Below, one piece after another: positions 35,849 through 45,063 of a DNA stretch of 64,000 nucleotides. Position 1 is the first letter of the stretch. Each line of letters opens with the position of its first letter. The stretch comes from Longilinea arvoryzae. GTDB taxonomy: Bacteria > Chloroflexota > Anaerolineae > Anaerolineales > Anaerolineaceae. The position numbers and the translations under genes are program-made. The DNA lies in NCBI RefSeq assembly GCF_001050235.1, contig NZ_DF967972.1, positions 3,051,901 through 3,115,900 of the forward strand, written 5' to 3'. The notes under the pieces are model-generated. The model made no database searches. It saw only the letters and a list, made by a program, of their open reading frames with translations, and was not told the DNA's origin.

Positions 35849-36790
35849 ATGAAAATGATCACGGTCATTGGCAGTCTGAACATCGATCTGGTCGCGCGTT
35901 CATCTCGTATTCCACGCGCCGGCGAGACTTTGAGCGGCACCGATTTCAATATCATCCCGGGTGGGAAAGGCGCCAATCAGGCCGTGGCGGCCAGGCGGGC
36001 AGGTGCGCCAACTCGAATGATCGGCTGCGTGGGCGAGGATATCTTCGCCGATACGCTGCGCAACTCATTGAAGGACGCCGGCGTCGATGTGAGTGGAATA
36101 CACGCGATCGCTGGGCATCCGACCGGGACCGCGGTCATTCTGGTCGATGATGCCGGCGAGAACCGCATCCTCATCATCCCCGGCACCAATGGTCTGGTCT
36201 CCATCACCATGGTGGATGATGCCTGGCCTTCTTTAGCCCAGACTTCCATGATCTTGCTTCAACATGAAATTCCGTTGGAAACCGTCAGGCACATCATCGA
36301 GCGTGCCCATCATGAAGGCATTCCGGTCATGCTCAACGCCGCCCCCTTTTACCCCATCCCGGAAAGCACGCTCCAACAATTGGATGTGCTGGTGATCAAC
36401 GAAACCGAAGCCAGCAGCCTGTGCGATTTTCCCGTCATCGATCCAAAATCAGCATTCGATGCGGCCGGGACCCTGCAGAAAAACGGCCCGCGCACCGTGA
36501 TCATCACCCTCGGACCGATGGGCTCCGTACTGGTCAGTCCAGAGTTCAATCTGTATCAACCCGGGTTTCCTGTCCGGGTTGTGGATACCACCGCGGCCGG
36601 TGATACCTTCGTGGGCGGTTATGCAGCCGCGCTCTGGGAGGGCAAAGATATTCCCGACGCCTTGCAGTATGCGGCCGCCGCAGCCACGTTGGCAGTCACC
36701 CGACTGGGAGCCCAATCCTCCATCCCCGACAAACGCGAAGTCATCGAATCCATGAAAGACTGTGCCCGCCCTGAAGTGATCCACTTTTAG
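35849..36790 (+). CDS. rbsK: Ribokinase
   Basis: A 313-residue PfkB-family kinase. The N-terminal GSLNIDLVARSSRIPRAGET, the substrate-binding GGKGANQAVAARR and the catalytic DTTAAGDTFVGG are as in ribokinases, so it should make ribose 5-phosphate from ribose and ATP. It starts at the base after the regulator stop codon. Together with the importer downstream it implies use of ribose or a ribose-containing nucleoside. Confidence 0.92.
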   Translation: MKMITVIGSLNIDLVARSSRIPRAGETLSGTDFNIIPGGKGANQAVAARRAGAPTRMIGCVGEDIFADTLRNSLKDAGVDVSGIHAIAGHPTGTAVILVDDAGENRILIIPGTNGLVSITMVDDAWPSLAQTSMILLQHEIPLETVRHIIERAHHEGIPVMLNAAPFYPIPESTLQQLDVLVINETEASSLCDFPVIDPKSAFDAAGTLQKNGPRTVIITLGPMGSVLVSPEFNLYQPGFPVRVVDTTAAGDTFVGGYAAALWEGKDIPDALQYAAAAATLAVTRLGAQSSIPDKREVIESMKDCARPEVIHF

Positions 36791-36832
36791 GGTGAAGATT
36801 CAATACCCGAAACATTCTCTAAAAAGTCGGGG

Positions 36833-37744
36833 CTACTGGCTTTGCGATTTTCTGCCGGGTTTCACCGAGTAGATTACCAGAGCGAGCAATGTCATCAGAT
36901 ACGGCAGAGTGTTGAGCAGTTCATACGGCACATTCAAAACGGACTGCGCGCCAACCGCGAAATAATCGACTGCTCCAAACAACCAGGCGAACAACGCCGT
37001 CGAAACTGGATTCCCGGCGCCCATCGCCTCTGCGGCCAGGCCGATGAACCCTCTTCCGGCCACCATTCCAACGGAATAATACGACAGATAGACCATCGAA
37101 AGAAAAGCGCCGCCCAACCCGGCGAATATTCCGCAGAAAACCAGGGACCAAATGCGGGTCTGGTTGACATGAATACCCACCGAGCGCGCTGCTTCGGGGT
37201 TATAACCCACCGCTTTGATATGCGTCCCCAATTTCGTTTTATGAATCAGCAGCCATAAAATCGCCACGCAAAGAATGGCGATATAAACCATCAAATTTTC
37301 CCCAAAGATCAGTTTTCCGACGACCGGAATATTCGTCAGAACCGGCACGTTGACGGTTGGGATCATCCGACTGGGACTGGACGAAGAATCTCCCTGCACC
37401 CCAAGCACCGCGAAGAGTATGACCACGACCAGACCGCTGGCAAAAGTATTGAGTGCAATACCGGACAGAATCGTATCGGTTTTCAACCCCATCGAACAGG
37501 CTGCCAGTATCAAAGACATTAAAATGCCGACCAGGATTGCGCACACCAAACCGATCGCCCAGCTTTGCGAGGAATTGCTCGCCAGAGCGCCCGCAAGCGC
37601 AGCCACTGACATGCTTCCTTCGACGTTGATATTGAGCGTTCCGGCTTTATTCGAAATCAACGCCGCCAGGGCAGCAAAAACGATCGGCAATGCGTAGGCG
37701 ATGGATGAAACCAGAAATGTTTCGGAAAAGATAAAGTTAAGCAA
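36833..37744 (-). CDS. ABC transporter permease, BMP/nucleoside type (second)
   Basis: A 303-residue inner-membrane permease of the BPD_transp_2 family with about eight or more helices and the family hallmark NINVEGSM (about residue 38-45, in the loop NKAGTLNINVEGSMSVAAL). It overlaps the upstream permease gene by 8 bp. With it and the ATPase it forms a simple-sugar/nucleoside importer. Last gene of the unit. Confidence 0.93.
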   Translation of the reverse strand: MLNFIFSETFLVSSIAYALPIVFAALAALISNKAGTLNINVEGSMSVAALAGALASNSSQSWAIGLVCAILVGILMSLILAACSMGLKTDTILSGIALNTFASGLVVVILFAVLGVQGDSSSSPSRMIPTVNVPVLTNIPVVGKLIFGENLMVYIAILCVAILWLLIHKTKLGTHIKAVGYNPEAARSVGIHVNQTRIWSLVFCGIFAGLGGAFLSMVYLSYYSVGMVAGRGFIGLAAEAMGAGNPVSTALFAWLFGAVDYFAVGAQSVLNVPYELLNTLPYLMTLLALVIYSVKPGRKSQSQ

Positions 37745-38855
37745 CGGTTTTTCCTCCGCCTTCGGATCGTTCTCTTTCTTGCCTGGCGGCTTTTTTGATC
37801 GAACGTTCCTTCACGAAGGACAGAAATGCCTGGCCACCGATCAGGATGAGCATCACCGCCTGGATCAGGTAAACGACATCGTTGGTGACATCCGAATACA
37901 GCGCCATCTGCGCAGCCCCCGCGCGCAGATACCCCATGAATAAGGCTGCGATGGGCACCAGCAAGGGATTGTTCCGGGCCACGATGGCGATGATGAATCC
38001 ATCGAAACCGTAATTGGGAAGCGCTTTGAGGTTGAAACGGTAGTAATTCCCAAGCACGAAAGCCGCGCCGCCAAAACCGGCAATGGCCGCGCCCAAAACC
38101 TGTGACCAGGTGATGGCCGAGCGGACGTTGATGCCGGCGAAATTCGCAAATTCAGGGTTGTCGCCGGTCATCCGGATGGCAAAACCCCATTTTGTACGGT
38201 TCAGGAAGAACCAGACCAGCCCGGCGACAACCAAAGCAATCAGGAAACTGGAACTGACTTCATTATCCACGGATAGGAAGAACAGCTTTCCTTGATCCGG
38301 TATGGTTGGCGTGGCCAATGAAGAATAGTCCGGGTCATAGAAATGATGGGCAAAAAGATACATGCAGACCCAGAACACAATGAAATTGAACATCAACGAA
38401 GACACAAATTCATTGATCTTCAACGCGGATTTCATTTTTGCCGGCAGATACCCGATCGCCGCCGCAAGCAGCGCAGGCAAAATCATCGCCACCATCGGGA
38501 GCAAAACCCCGGGCAGCTTGAATTTGGCGGCGATGACCGCGCCGAATAACATCCCGATAAAAAACGCGCCTTCGACAAAGAGGTTGAACTGGCCGGCCTT
38601 TACCATGACACACACCGCGGCACCGGTGAAAATGAGGGGGATCGACTGTGTGATGATCTGTCCGAAATTGTAGGGCGAAAGAAAAGGCGCTTCCAGAAGG
38701 ATGCGAATCGCCCGGATCGGTTCTTTGCTGGTAAGAAAGATAATGCCAAAAGCAATCAGCAAAGCAAGGACGATCGCCGCAGCGGTCCTTAGGATCTCGA
38801 ACAGGACCTGGCGGGCGAGCGCGGAGGATAGTTTGTAATTGATCTTCTTAAGCAT
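37737..38855 (-). CDS. ABC transporter permease, BMP/nucleoside type (first)
   Basis: A 372-residue permease paralogous to the following one, with a N-terminal extra helix and the family segment AGQFNLFVEGAFFIGMLFG. Such pairs form heterodimers in BMP-type importers. The gene lies 4 bp after the ATPase gene and its end overlaps the second permease. Confidence 0.93.
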   Translation of the reverse strand: MLKKINYKLSSALARQVLFEILRTAAAIVLALLIAFGIIFLTSKEPIRAIRILLEAPFLSPYNFGQIITQSIPLIFTGAAVCVMVKAGQFNLFVEGAFFIGMLFGAVIAAKFKLPGVLLPMVAMILPALLAAAIGYLPAKMKSALKINEFVSSLMFNFIVFWVCMYLFAHHFYDPDYSSLATPTIPDQGKLFFLSVDNEVSSSFLIALVVAGLVWFFLNRTKWGFAIRMTGDNPEFANFAGINVRSAITWSQVLGAAIAGFGGAAFVLGNYYRFNLKALPNYGFDGFIIAIVARNNPLLVPIAALFMGYLRAGAAQMALYSDVTNDVVYLIQAVMLILIGGQAFLSFVKERSIKKAARQERERSEGGGKTVA

Positions 38856-38859
38856 TGGA

Positions 38860-40386
38860 TTATGCCCCCTCCAGATCCGGCATCCGGTCTATTCCAAGCA
38901 TGTAACGTCCCAACTGCTCTTCCGTTACATGGGGGACATCCGTAATTTGGGCGGTAATCTTACCGTTATGAAAGACGAGGATTCGATCCGCCAGGTTTAT
39001 CACCTCGCTGAGGTCGGCGGAAACCAGCAGGATGGCTTTTCCCGAATCCCGCAGACCAACGAGCTTCTTATGAATAAATTCCATCGCTCCTACGTCGACG
39101 CCGCGAGTCGGCTGGTCTGCCACCAACACCTCGGAACCGGCATCGATTTCCCGGGCGATGATCACCTTTTGCATATTTCCGCCGGAAAGGGAATTCATCG
39201 GCTGCGAGATGCTCTTCGCCTTGATCGCGTATCGCGAAATGAGTTTTTGCGCGTTCGCCTTCAACTTGCGGTATCGGATGACCCCACATTTGCTTTCTTT
39301 CGCGACCGAAATGGCAACCAGGTTATCCAGAATACTGGCAGCCAGATTCGAGCCGGTTCTTTGGCGGTCCTCAGGGATATGGGAAAGGCCCTTTTCGCGG
39401 ATCTCCCTGACGTTCATTTCCTTTAGGTCCTGGTCAAGCAGCGTAATTTGGCCGGTGTACTTTTTCTCCAACCCCGTGAGGCATCGGACCGTCTCACGCT
39501 GTCCATTCCCCTCGACGCCGGCGAAGCACAGAATTTCGCCTTTGCGCACCGAAAAGCTGATGTGATCCACAGCGCAGGTGCGATTCTTCCGGGTCACGGT
39601 CAGGTTCGCGGCTTTGATTACGCTATCGCCGGGCTTTGCAGGTGTTTTCTCAACGGTCAGTTTGACGTCGTTTCCAACCATGCGCCGCGAGATTTCTTCT
39701 TCGCTGATCTGGTCGACGGCGAATACCCCGCAATCCCGACCGGCCCGCATAATCGTCACCCGATCGCATAACTGCGTGATTTCCTTCAGTTTGTGGGTGA
39801 TGATGATGATGCTGTACCCATTGAGCTTCAACAGCTTCAGTTGGGCGAACAATTCCCGCGTTTCTTGAGGGGCCAGGACTGCCGTGGGCTCATCGAGAAT
39901 CAGGATATTCGCGCCCCTGACCAGCGCTTTTAAGATGCCCACTTTTTGGGTGGCGCTCAGGGATAAACTTCCACACAAGGCCTTCGGATCTACAACCATG
40001 TTGTATTTTTCACACAACGACCTGGTTTCTTGATCCATTTTGTTCTTGTCGAGCAGCCCCCGTCGTTTTTTTTCGATTCCCAGAAAGATGTTCTCACTGA
40101 CCGTCATTTCATGGATCAGCATGGAATGCTGAGGAACCATCCCAATGCTAAGGCCCAGCGCATCCAACGGAGAGGTAATATTTACTTTTTCTCCGTTCAG
40201 GTAGATCTCACCGCCATCGCGCTTTTCAAGGCCGTAAAGCACTTTCATCAAAGTGCTTTTCCCGGCCCCGTTTTCACCGATGATGGCGTGGATTTCGCCC
40301 TTGCGGAGGCCAAAATTGACATGGTCGTTTGCAATGACGCCGTTCGAATAGATCTTGCTGATTTCCGCTAAGGTTAGATATTCCAT
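38860..40386 (-). CDS. ABC transporter ATPase with two nucleotide-binding domains
   Basis: A 508-residue double ATPase of the sugar/nucleoside type. First domain: Walker A GENGAGKST, Walker B ILILDEPT, and a signature read as LSLSATQKVGI (the usual LSVG is changed). Second domain: degenerate Walker A GVEGNGQRE, as is normal for this family, signature LSGGNMQK and Walker B VLVADQPT. The ATG at 40386 was chosen over a TTG at 40395. Confidence 0.94.
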   Translation of the reverse strand: MEYLTLAEISKIYSNGVIANDHVNFGLRKGEIHAIIGENGAGKSTLMKVLYGLEKRDGGEIYLNGEKVNITSPLDALGLSIGMVPQHSMLIHEMTVSENIFLGIEKKRRGLLDKNKMDQETRSLCEKYNMVVDPKALCGSLSLSATQKVGILKALVRGANILILDEPTAVLAPQETRELFAQLKLLKLNGYSIIIITHKLKEITQLCDRVTIMRAGRDCGVFAVDQISEEEISRRMVGNDVKLTVEKTPAKPGDSVIKAANLTVTRKNRTCAVDHISFSVRKGEILCFAGVEGNGQRETVRCLTGLEKKYTGQITLLDQDLKEMNVREIREKGLSHIPEDRQRTGSNLAASILDNLVAISVAKESKCGVIRYRKLKANAQKLISRYAIKAKSISQPMNSLSGGNMQKVIIAREIDAGSEVLVADQPTRGVDVGAMEFIHKKLVGLRDSGKAILLVSADLSEVINLADRILVFHNGKITAQITDVPHVTEEQLGRYMLGIDRMPDLEGA

Positions 40387-40406
40387 TGGACTCAATCGCG
40401 AATAAT

Positions 40407-41576
40407 TTATTGCTTGGTCGGGTCCAGTTTATCGAACAGGGCATTCAAATCGGCAACCGGCGTGAAACGTTTGAGCCCACTCTTGATCTCGAGATCCCCC
40501 GAAATGATCTGGTCGATCAAACCCTGGACGTAGGTCCGGTCGGCCTCGGGAACGATCGTCTTGTAATTATCATTGTCGACGATTCCGACCTTGCCATCCT
40601 TCAACCCCATTACGGCCAGATCTCCATATGTCAACGTGTTCTTCAAGAAAGCATCGCAGGCTTCATAGAGCGCGAGATCGACCCGTTTTAAAACAGAAGT
40701 AACGATATGTGAAGCTTTATCCGGGTCGGTGCTCTTGAAATAATCGTACTGATCGGTATCGACGCCGATGATATATTTATCCAGATTCTTGGCCGAATCC
40801 AGACTGCCCAGTCCCGCCTGAGAAGCCGCCGCGAATAGAATACTGACCTGTCCTTCGGTATACATCGTGTCGGCCAGGGATTTCCCCTTTGGGCTGTTGA
40901 AGAAATCGCCGATATAACTGTTGTAGGCCAGGATTTGAGAAGAGTAATCCGCATTGACCTTCTCGACGCCCTGCATGAATCCGTAGCCAAAATCGTTGAT
41001 CACGTCGATTCGCATGCCGCCGATGAAACCGGTTTTTTGGGCGCCGGTTTCGATGCTCATCAGGGCCGCAACCACGCCGGCCAGGTATCCGCCCTCGTTT
41101 TGCTTGAACATGATACTGTGCACCTGGGGATAATTGGCAGCCGCGTTATCCTCGATCTCAGTATCGAAAATGATGAATTTTCGGTCCGGATATTTGCCCG
41201 TCCGGATCAACCGCTGCAAAGGTTCGCGCATGTCGGTGGTGCCAACGATGATCAAATCATTGGCTTCGTTGGCGGTCTGGCGCAGGGTGGGTTCCCACAC
41301 CGAGGTGTCGACGCCCATCTCGACAACCTTTACCTCGACCTCGGGGTGATCCGTCTGAAATTTTTGCATCCCGGCGTTGGCCGAATCGAAGAACGACATA
41401 TCTCCAAGATTCCCGTTGATCAATAGCACGATTCGGGTGACGCCATCGTCGAGGTTTGCGATTTCGCTGCTGATGTTAAGGCTTTCGGGCGTTGCATTTC
41501 CGCCGCATGCCGTCAAAATGGACGCTGCGAGCATCACAAGAATGACCAACAAATAAACGGGCTTATTCTTCATCAT
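40407..41576 (-). CDS. BMP-family substrate-binding lipoprotein
   Basis: A 389-residue lipoprotein with signal peptide and lipobox ILTAC-GG, then a BMP (PnrA-like) binding domain (VTRIVLLINGNLGDMSFFDSA, EGGYLAGVVAALMS, GFIGGM). Known members bind purine nucleosides; some bind other small molecules. It feeds the double ATPase and the two permeases downstream. A perfect intergenic stem-loop lies just upstream. Confidence 0.94.
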   Translation of the reverse strand: MMKNKPVYLLVILVMLAASILTACGGNATPESLNISSEIANLDDGVTRIVLLINGNLGDMSFFDSANAGMQKFQTDHPEVEVKVVEMGVDTSVWEPTLRQTANEANDLIIVGTTDMREPLQRLIRTGKYPDRKFIIFDTEIEDNAAANYPQVHSIMFKQNEGGYLAGVVAALMSIETGAQKTGFIGGMRIDVINDFGYGFMQGVEKVNADYSSQILAYNSYIGDFFNSPKGKSLADTMYTEGQVSILFAAASQAGLGSLDSAKNLDKYIIGVDTDQYDYFKSTDPDKASHIVTSVLKRVDLALYEACDAFLKNTLTYGDLAVMGLKDGKVGIVDNDNYKTIVPEADRTYVQGLIDQIISGDLEIKSGLKRFTPVADLNALFDKLDPTKQ

Positions 41577-41609
41577 AACGAAATCGCTCCACTTTTGAAA
41601 TTCTTATTA

Positions 41610-41642
41610 TGGGCTGTTACAAAAAAACCTTGTAACAGCCCA
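41610..41642. promoter_or_regulatory. Perfect 12-bp intergenic stem-loop within the importer unit
   Basis: TGGGCTGTTACA (41610-41621) and TGTAACAGCCCA (41631-41642) form a perfect stem with a 9-base loop. On the minus strand no T-run follows, so read-through to the binding-protein gene is expected; it may protect or process the mRNA to raise binding-protein yield. Confidence 0.7.
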
Positions 41643-41685
41643 TTTCGATCATCAACAAAACGAACCCGATCCAACGATACGAATC

Positions 41686-42156
41686 TTATTGCTGCTGGTA
41701 TTTCTCATAAGCCAGCTTGACATAATCCCCATCGCGAAGGCGGAACTCATTCGTTCCCCAATTAGGCATTGCGCCATTGACATAATACATCCAGTAGACG
41801 TTGTTCGTCGAATCGTTTTCATAGTCGCCGACTTTGGTGATGAAGCCGACATCCAAACCTTCCTGGGCCAATCCTTTTTCACTGATTGCAGCCGACAGGA
41901 ATTCGCTCGCCATCATCTGCGGTGAAGTCAGGGTAACCTTTCCGTCATACAACACGGTGTCATTTCCACCCACGATTTTGACATAAACCGTAAACGTGGG
42001 CGACCATTCATCGGCAGCGGTGGATTTATAAGTCACTTCATCCTTGCCCGGCGTCCATTTCCATTCATCCGCTGCGTTTTTCGGAGCGCAGCCGGCCATG
42101 AATGTCGAAATCAGGACCAGAACCAAAACAACAAGCAGGACAGATCTCTTCTTCAT
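41686..42156 (-). CDS. DUF4430-domain lipoprotein
   Basis: A 156-residue lipoprotein (lipobox TFMAGC-AP) with one DUF4430-type domain: a beta-rich core ending in NNVYWMYYVNGAMPNWGTNEFRLRDGDYVKLAYEKY. DUF4430 is related to the C-terminal domain of cobalamin carriers and is often surface-exposed; the ligand is unknown. It lies between the secreted metallohydrolase and the binding lipoprotein, so it likely takes part in capture or processing of the imported compound. Confidence 0.8.
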   Translation of the reverse strand: MKKRSVLLVVLVLVLISTFMAGCAPKNAADEWKWTPGKDEVTYKSTAADEWSPTFTVYVKIVGGNDTVLYDGKVTLTSPQMMASEFLSAAISEKGLAQEGLDVGFITKVGDYENDSTNNVYWMYYVNGAMPNWGTNEFRLRDGDYVKLAYEKYQQQ

Positions 42157-42207
42157 TTCCTTTTCTCCTTATTGGTTTACAGCATTCGGTTCTATTGACA
42201 TGGAAGA

Positions 42208-43761
42208 TCATTCGAAGAAGATGGGATTGGTGATGCAATAATAGGTAGAGACTCCCATCGCCTCCAGAACAATCCAATCGCCGCGTTTCAGGTCGTCCAG
42301 TTTTACCACTGCCTCATAGTTGGAACCAGTAATCGCATCGATGGTTTTAATGACCTCACCATTCTTCACAATGCGAATGCTTTCGAACCCATCCCGGGCA
42401 AAGGCTTTCAGGTTCAAGGAAACGCTCCCCGCCCCATTTAACTCGACGGTTTCACCGTAGGATTTACCGTTTACGTCGGCAATAAGAATGGGGCCGTTGG
42501 AGATGAAACTGTTGCCATTCCTGATGGCGTTTTGCACCGAATCGAGGGTTATGTCGCCCGGAATGTGCAAATACGTGGTTGGATTTCCGTTATATCGGCC
42601 GTTCATTTCGAAGGCGGCCTGATAATCCACCATATTGGTGATCTTGAAGTCCTTGATATTGTTGATGTTGTAGGATACCAGCTTTGGATCGCGCTTGTAG
42701 GGCGAAGTGGAATCGTGATTGTCGGTCCCGCCTGTGGCCGCCAGGAATTTTCCGCCGTTCCGGATGTTATTCAATAAATCGAACCATTTCAACTTCGCGC
42801 TGTAGTTTTGATCCGCATACCCGAGCGTGTCCCCGATATAACGGCCGTCCCCGGGTACGAAATAACCGTTCCAGATTTCGACCGTATCGAATTTGTCCGC
42901 GATATCCCAGTAGTTGAAACCCATCGTACTGGAACTGTACGGGTGGTTGATTTGCACAACGCCGCCGCTGCGCTGGATCGTATCGGCAATGTAGCCAATC
43001 ATATCCTTCAGCACGACGTCTTTCTCAGCCTGGCTTTGCGCCCGTTGATATTCCGTCATTTTAATTTCATAAGTGTCGAAGGTCTGGCCAACGCCGAGGG
43101 ATTGAAAATGGCCAAATTCGGTGGTCTCCTCGACGCCCTCGAAGGCATGATAAAAGCGCTGAACGCCGGCTTTATCGATGTTGGCGACCAACCTGTTCCC
43201 CTGGACCCACTCCGCCAGGCCATAAGCCGTGTTATGGTCTGTCAGGAAACCGATGTATAAGCCATTGCTGATATTTCCCAATAACTGCGAGGCGACGCTA
43301 TCCGCGCCATCCGAATAATAGGTATGCTGGTGCAGGTCGGAGGCGATCCAACCCTGGGCATACGAATCGAACAGTTGGATCAAACGCACATCCTGGAGAT
43401 AATACTTCTTGAAACTTTCGACGGTAATTTTCTTGGTAACCACCGAATATTCGAATCCGCGCGTAAAGTAGAGTGTGTAACTTCCCGGCGGCAGCAACAA
43501 GTTGTAGCCCGATTGCGCATTCGTGGTTGTGCGAAAAGTATTGCCATCTTGATCCTCGACGATGATCCCGGCGGTAACCATCTCGCCGGAGTCGGTCAAG
43601 ACTTTTCCACGCACAGACCCCAATTCTTGTTCGGTCGTTTCTGTCTCAGCGACCCCGGCTTTTTCGGCTGGAGCTGCCGAGTTACAGGAACTCAACCCCA
43701 ACGTTATTAAAAAGATAGCCAGAATGAAAAAATAAAAAAAGGATCGATGATTCTTAACCAT
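42208..43761 (-). CDS. Secreted CehA/McbA-type PHP metallohydrolase lipoprotein
   Basis: A 517-residue protein with a signal peptide and lipobox LGLSSC, a carboxypeptidase-regulatory-like beta-domain (about 45-125), then a PHP-type catalytic domain: DLHQHTYYSDG, TDHN, INHPY and GGTDNHDS carry the metal ligands. A C-terminal beta-domain follows. CehA/McbA-type enzymes hydrolyse phosphate, carbamate or other esters outside the membrane. As first gene of an importer unit under a LacI-type operator, it probably releases the imported compound. Its natural substrate is not deducible. Confidence 0.88.
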   Translation of the reverse strand: MVKNHRSFFYFFILAIFLITLGLSSCNSAAPAEKAGVAETETTEQELGSVRGKVLTDSGEMVTAGIIVEDQDGNTFRTTTNAQSGYNLLLPPGSYTLYFTRGFEYSVVTKKITVESFKKYYLQDVRLIQLFDSYAQGWIASDLHQHTYYSDGADSVASQLLGNISNGLYIGFLTDHNTAYGLAEWVQGNRLVANIDKAGVQRFYHAFEGVEETTEFGHFQSLGVGQTFDTYEIKMTEYQRAQSQAEKDVVLKDMIGYIADTIQRSGGVVQINHPYSSSTMGFNYWDIADKFDTVEIWNGYFVPGDGRYIGDTLGYADQNYSAKLKWFDLLNNIRNGGKFLAATGGTDNHDSTSPYKRDPKLVSYNINNIKDFKITNMVDYQAAFEMNGRYNGNPTTYLHIPGDITLDSVQNAIRNGNSFISNGPILIADVNGKSYGETVELNGAGSVSLNLKAFARDGFESIRIVKNGEVIKTIDAITGSNYEAVVKLDDLKRGDWIVLEAMGVSTYYCITNPIFFE

Positions 43762-43816
43762 CCAGAAGCCTTTCAGAAAACGTGTGGATTTTCGTACTTA
43801 GCTATTTTCACGCGCA

Positions 43817-43834
43817 AACGGTTGCGCAATCGTT
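43817..43834. promoter_or_regulatory. LacI-family operator of the importer unit
   Basis: AACGGTTGCGCAATCGTT differs from the perfect palindrome at 34793-34810 by one base. It lies 56 bp upstream of the metallohydrolase start and 34 bp downstream of the -35 element on the minus strand. Confidence 0.85.
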
Positions 43835-43839
43835 TTATC

Positions 43840-43868
43840 AATGTAGCATAATCCATATGCAATGTCAA
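43840..43868 (-). promoter_or_regulatory. Promoter of the metallohydrolase/importer unit
   Basis: On the minus strand TTGACA (43868-43863) and TACATT (43845-43840) are separated by 17 bp. The operator follows at nearly the same distance as in the regulator promoter, supporting common repression. Confidence 0.65.
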
Positions 43869-43953
43869 GTAGATCAACTAAAGCGAGGACTAGCTCAATG
43901 ATTTCGATAAAGGGTATACTTTCAAAATAACCCTGTGAATGGAGAACGACCGC

Positions 43954-44931
43954 ATGATCCGTTCGATCTATTTTCCACCCCGCGAAGCGCCAATCCGAAA
44001 CCTACCCGTAGAGCAATACGAGAGTTGTATCCAAGAACCCGAAGGCTTGCTGTGGGTCATCCTCGAAAAAACCAACCCGGATGAAATCCGTTCGATCCTC
44101 GCAGACGCCTTCCATTTTCACCCCCTGGCAGTCGAAGATTGTATCGACCACGGATACCAGACCCCCAAAATCGACGATTTCGAGGATTACCTCTTTATCA
44201 TTACGCACGCCATCCTGCCCTCACCGGAAATTTCGGAAGATGACGTCCTGGAATTGGACCTCTTTCTGGGGGCGAATTATCTGGTAACGGTTTCGACCGA
44301 ACAGGTCATGCCGCCGGTCGAAAAAACCTGGAAGCTGCTGGCAAAGGACAAGCGGCTGCACGCGGGTGGAGCCGATTTCCTGTGCCACGCCGTTTTGGAT
44401 ATCCTGGTCGATGATTACATGCCGCTGCTGGATAACATGGAAGATGAGATCGAGAAACTGGAAGACTTGGTGCTGGCCAAACCCAAGACGGAAACCCTCG
44501 AGCGAATTCTGGCCCTGAAGCACAGTATCATGGTCCTGCGCCATATCATCTGGCCGCAGCGCGAAGTGATCAACCGCCTAAGCCGGGACGAATTCCCAAT
44601 GATCGACCAGCAAAGCCGGATTTATTTCCGGGATATCTACGACCATCTCATGCGCATTCAGGAAATGTCCGAGAATATTCGGGATGTCGTCAGCGGTTCC
44701 CTGGATATTTACCTGAACTCGACTTCACTGCGCTTGAATGAAGTCATGAAAGCCCTGACCATCGTCTCGACCATTTTCCTGCCGCTGTCCTTTGTGGCCG
44801 GCAATTTCGGCATGAATTTCAAGTTTATGCCGGAATTGAACTGGCAGCTCGGCTACCCGATGGTGCTCGGAATTTATCTCCTCATCGTGGGCGGAATGCT
44901 CTATTTTTTCAAAAGACGGGGTTGGTTCTGA
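43954..44931 (+). CDS. corA: CorA-type magnesium/cobalt channel
   Basis: A 325-residue channel subunit: soluble N-terminal domain, a long helix, and two C-terminal membrane helices with the selectivity motif FGMN followed by FKFMPELNWQ and a basic C-terminal end (FFKRRGWF). It forms a pentameric Mg2+ channel. The ATG at 43954 follows GGAG by nine bases; an ATG at 43939 is also possible. A TATACT hexamer lies upstream at 43915-43920. Confidence 0.94.
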   Translation: MIRSIYFPPREAPIRNLPVEQYESCIQEPEGLLWVILEKTNPDEIRSILADAFHFHPLAVEDCIDHGYQTPKIDDFEDYLFIITHAILPSPEISEDDVLELDLFLGANYLVTVSTEQVMPPVEKTWKLLAKDKRLHAGGADFLCHAVLDILVDDYMPLLDNMEDEIEKLEDLVLAKPKTETLERILALKHSIMVLRHIIWPQREVINRLSRDEFPMIDQQSRIYFRDIYDHLMRIQEMSENIRDVVSGSLDIYLNSTSLRLNEVMKALTIVSTIFLPLSFVAGNFGMNFKFMPELNWQLGYPMVLGIYLLIVGGMLYFFKRRGWF

Positions 44932-44953
44932 TCCACAAATCTCGCATTCATCC

Positions 44954-44985
44954 ACGCCACGGAGAAAACTCCGTGGCGTTTTTGT
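44954..44985 (+). terminator. Rho-independent terminator after corA
   Basis: ACGCCACGGAG and CTCCGTGGCGT form an 11-bp stem with an AAAA loop followed by TTTTTG. Confidence 0.88.
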
Positions 44986-44987
44986 TA

Positions 44988-45016
44988 TTGACAAATTAGA
45001 AATATTGTTCTATTAT
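44988..45016 (+). promoter_or_regulatory. Promoter of the four-helix membrane protein gene
   Basis: TTGACA (44988-44993) and TATTAT (45011-45016) are separated by 17 bp, directly after the corA terminator. Confidence 0.7.
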
Positions 45017-45063
45017 AAGAATAAATCGAAGGGATTTTTCGGAACTCTTGAAAGGAGGTAGCC

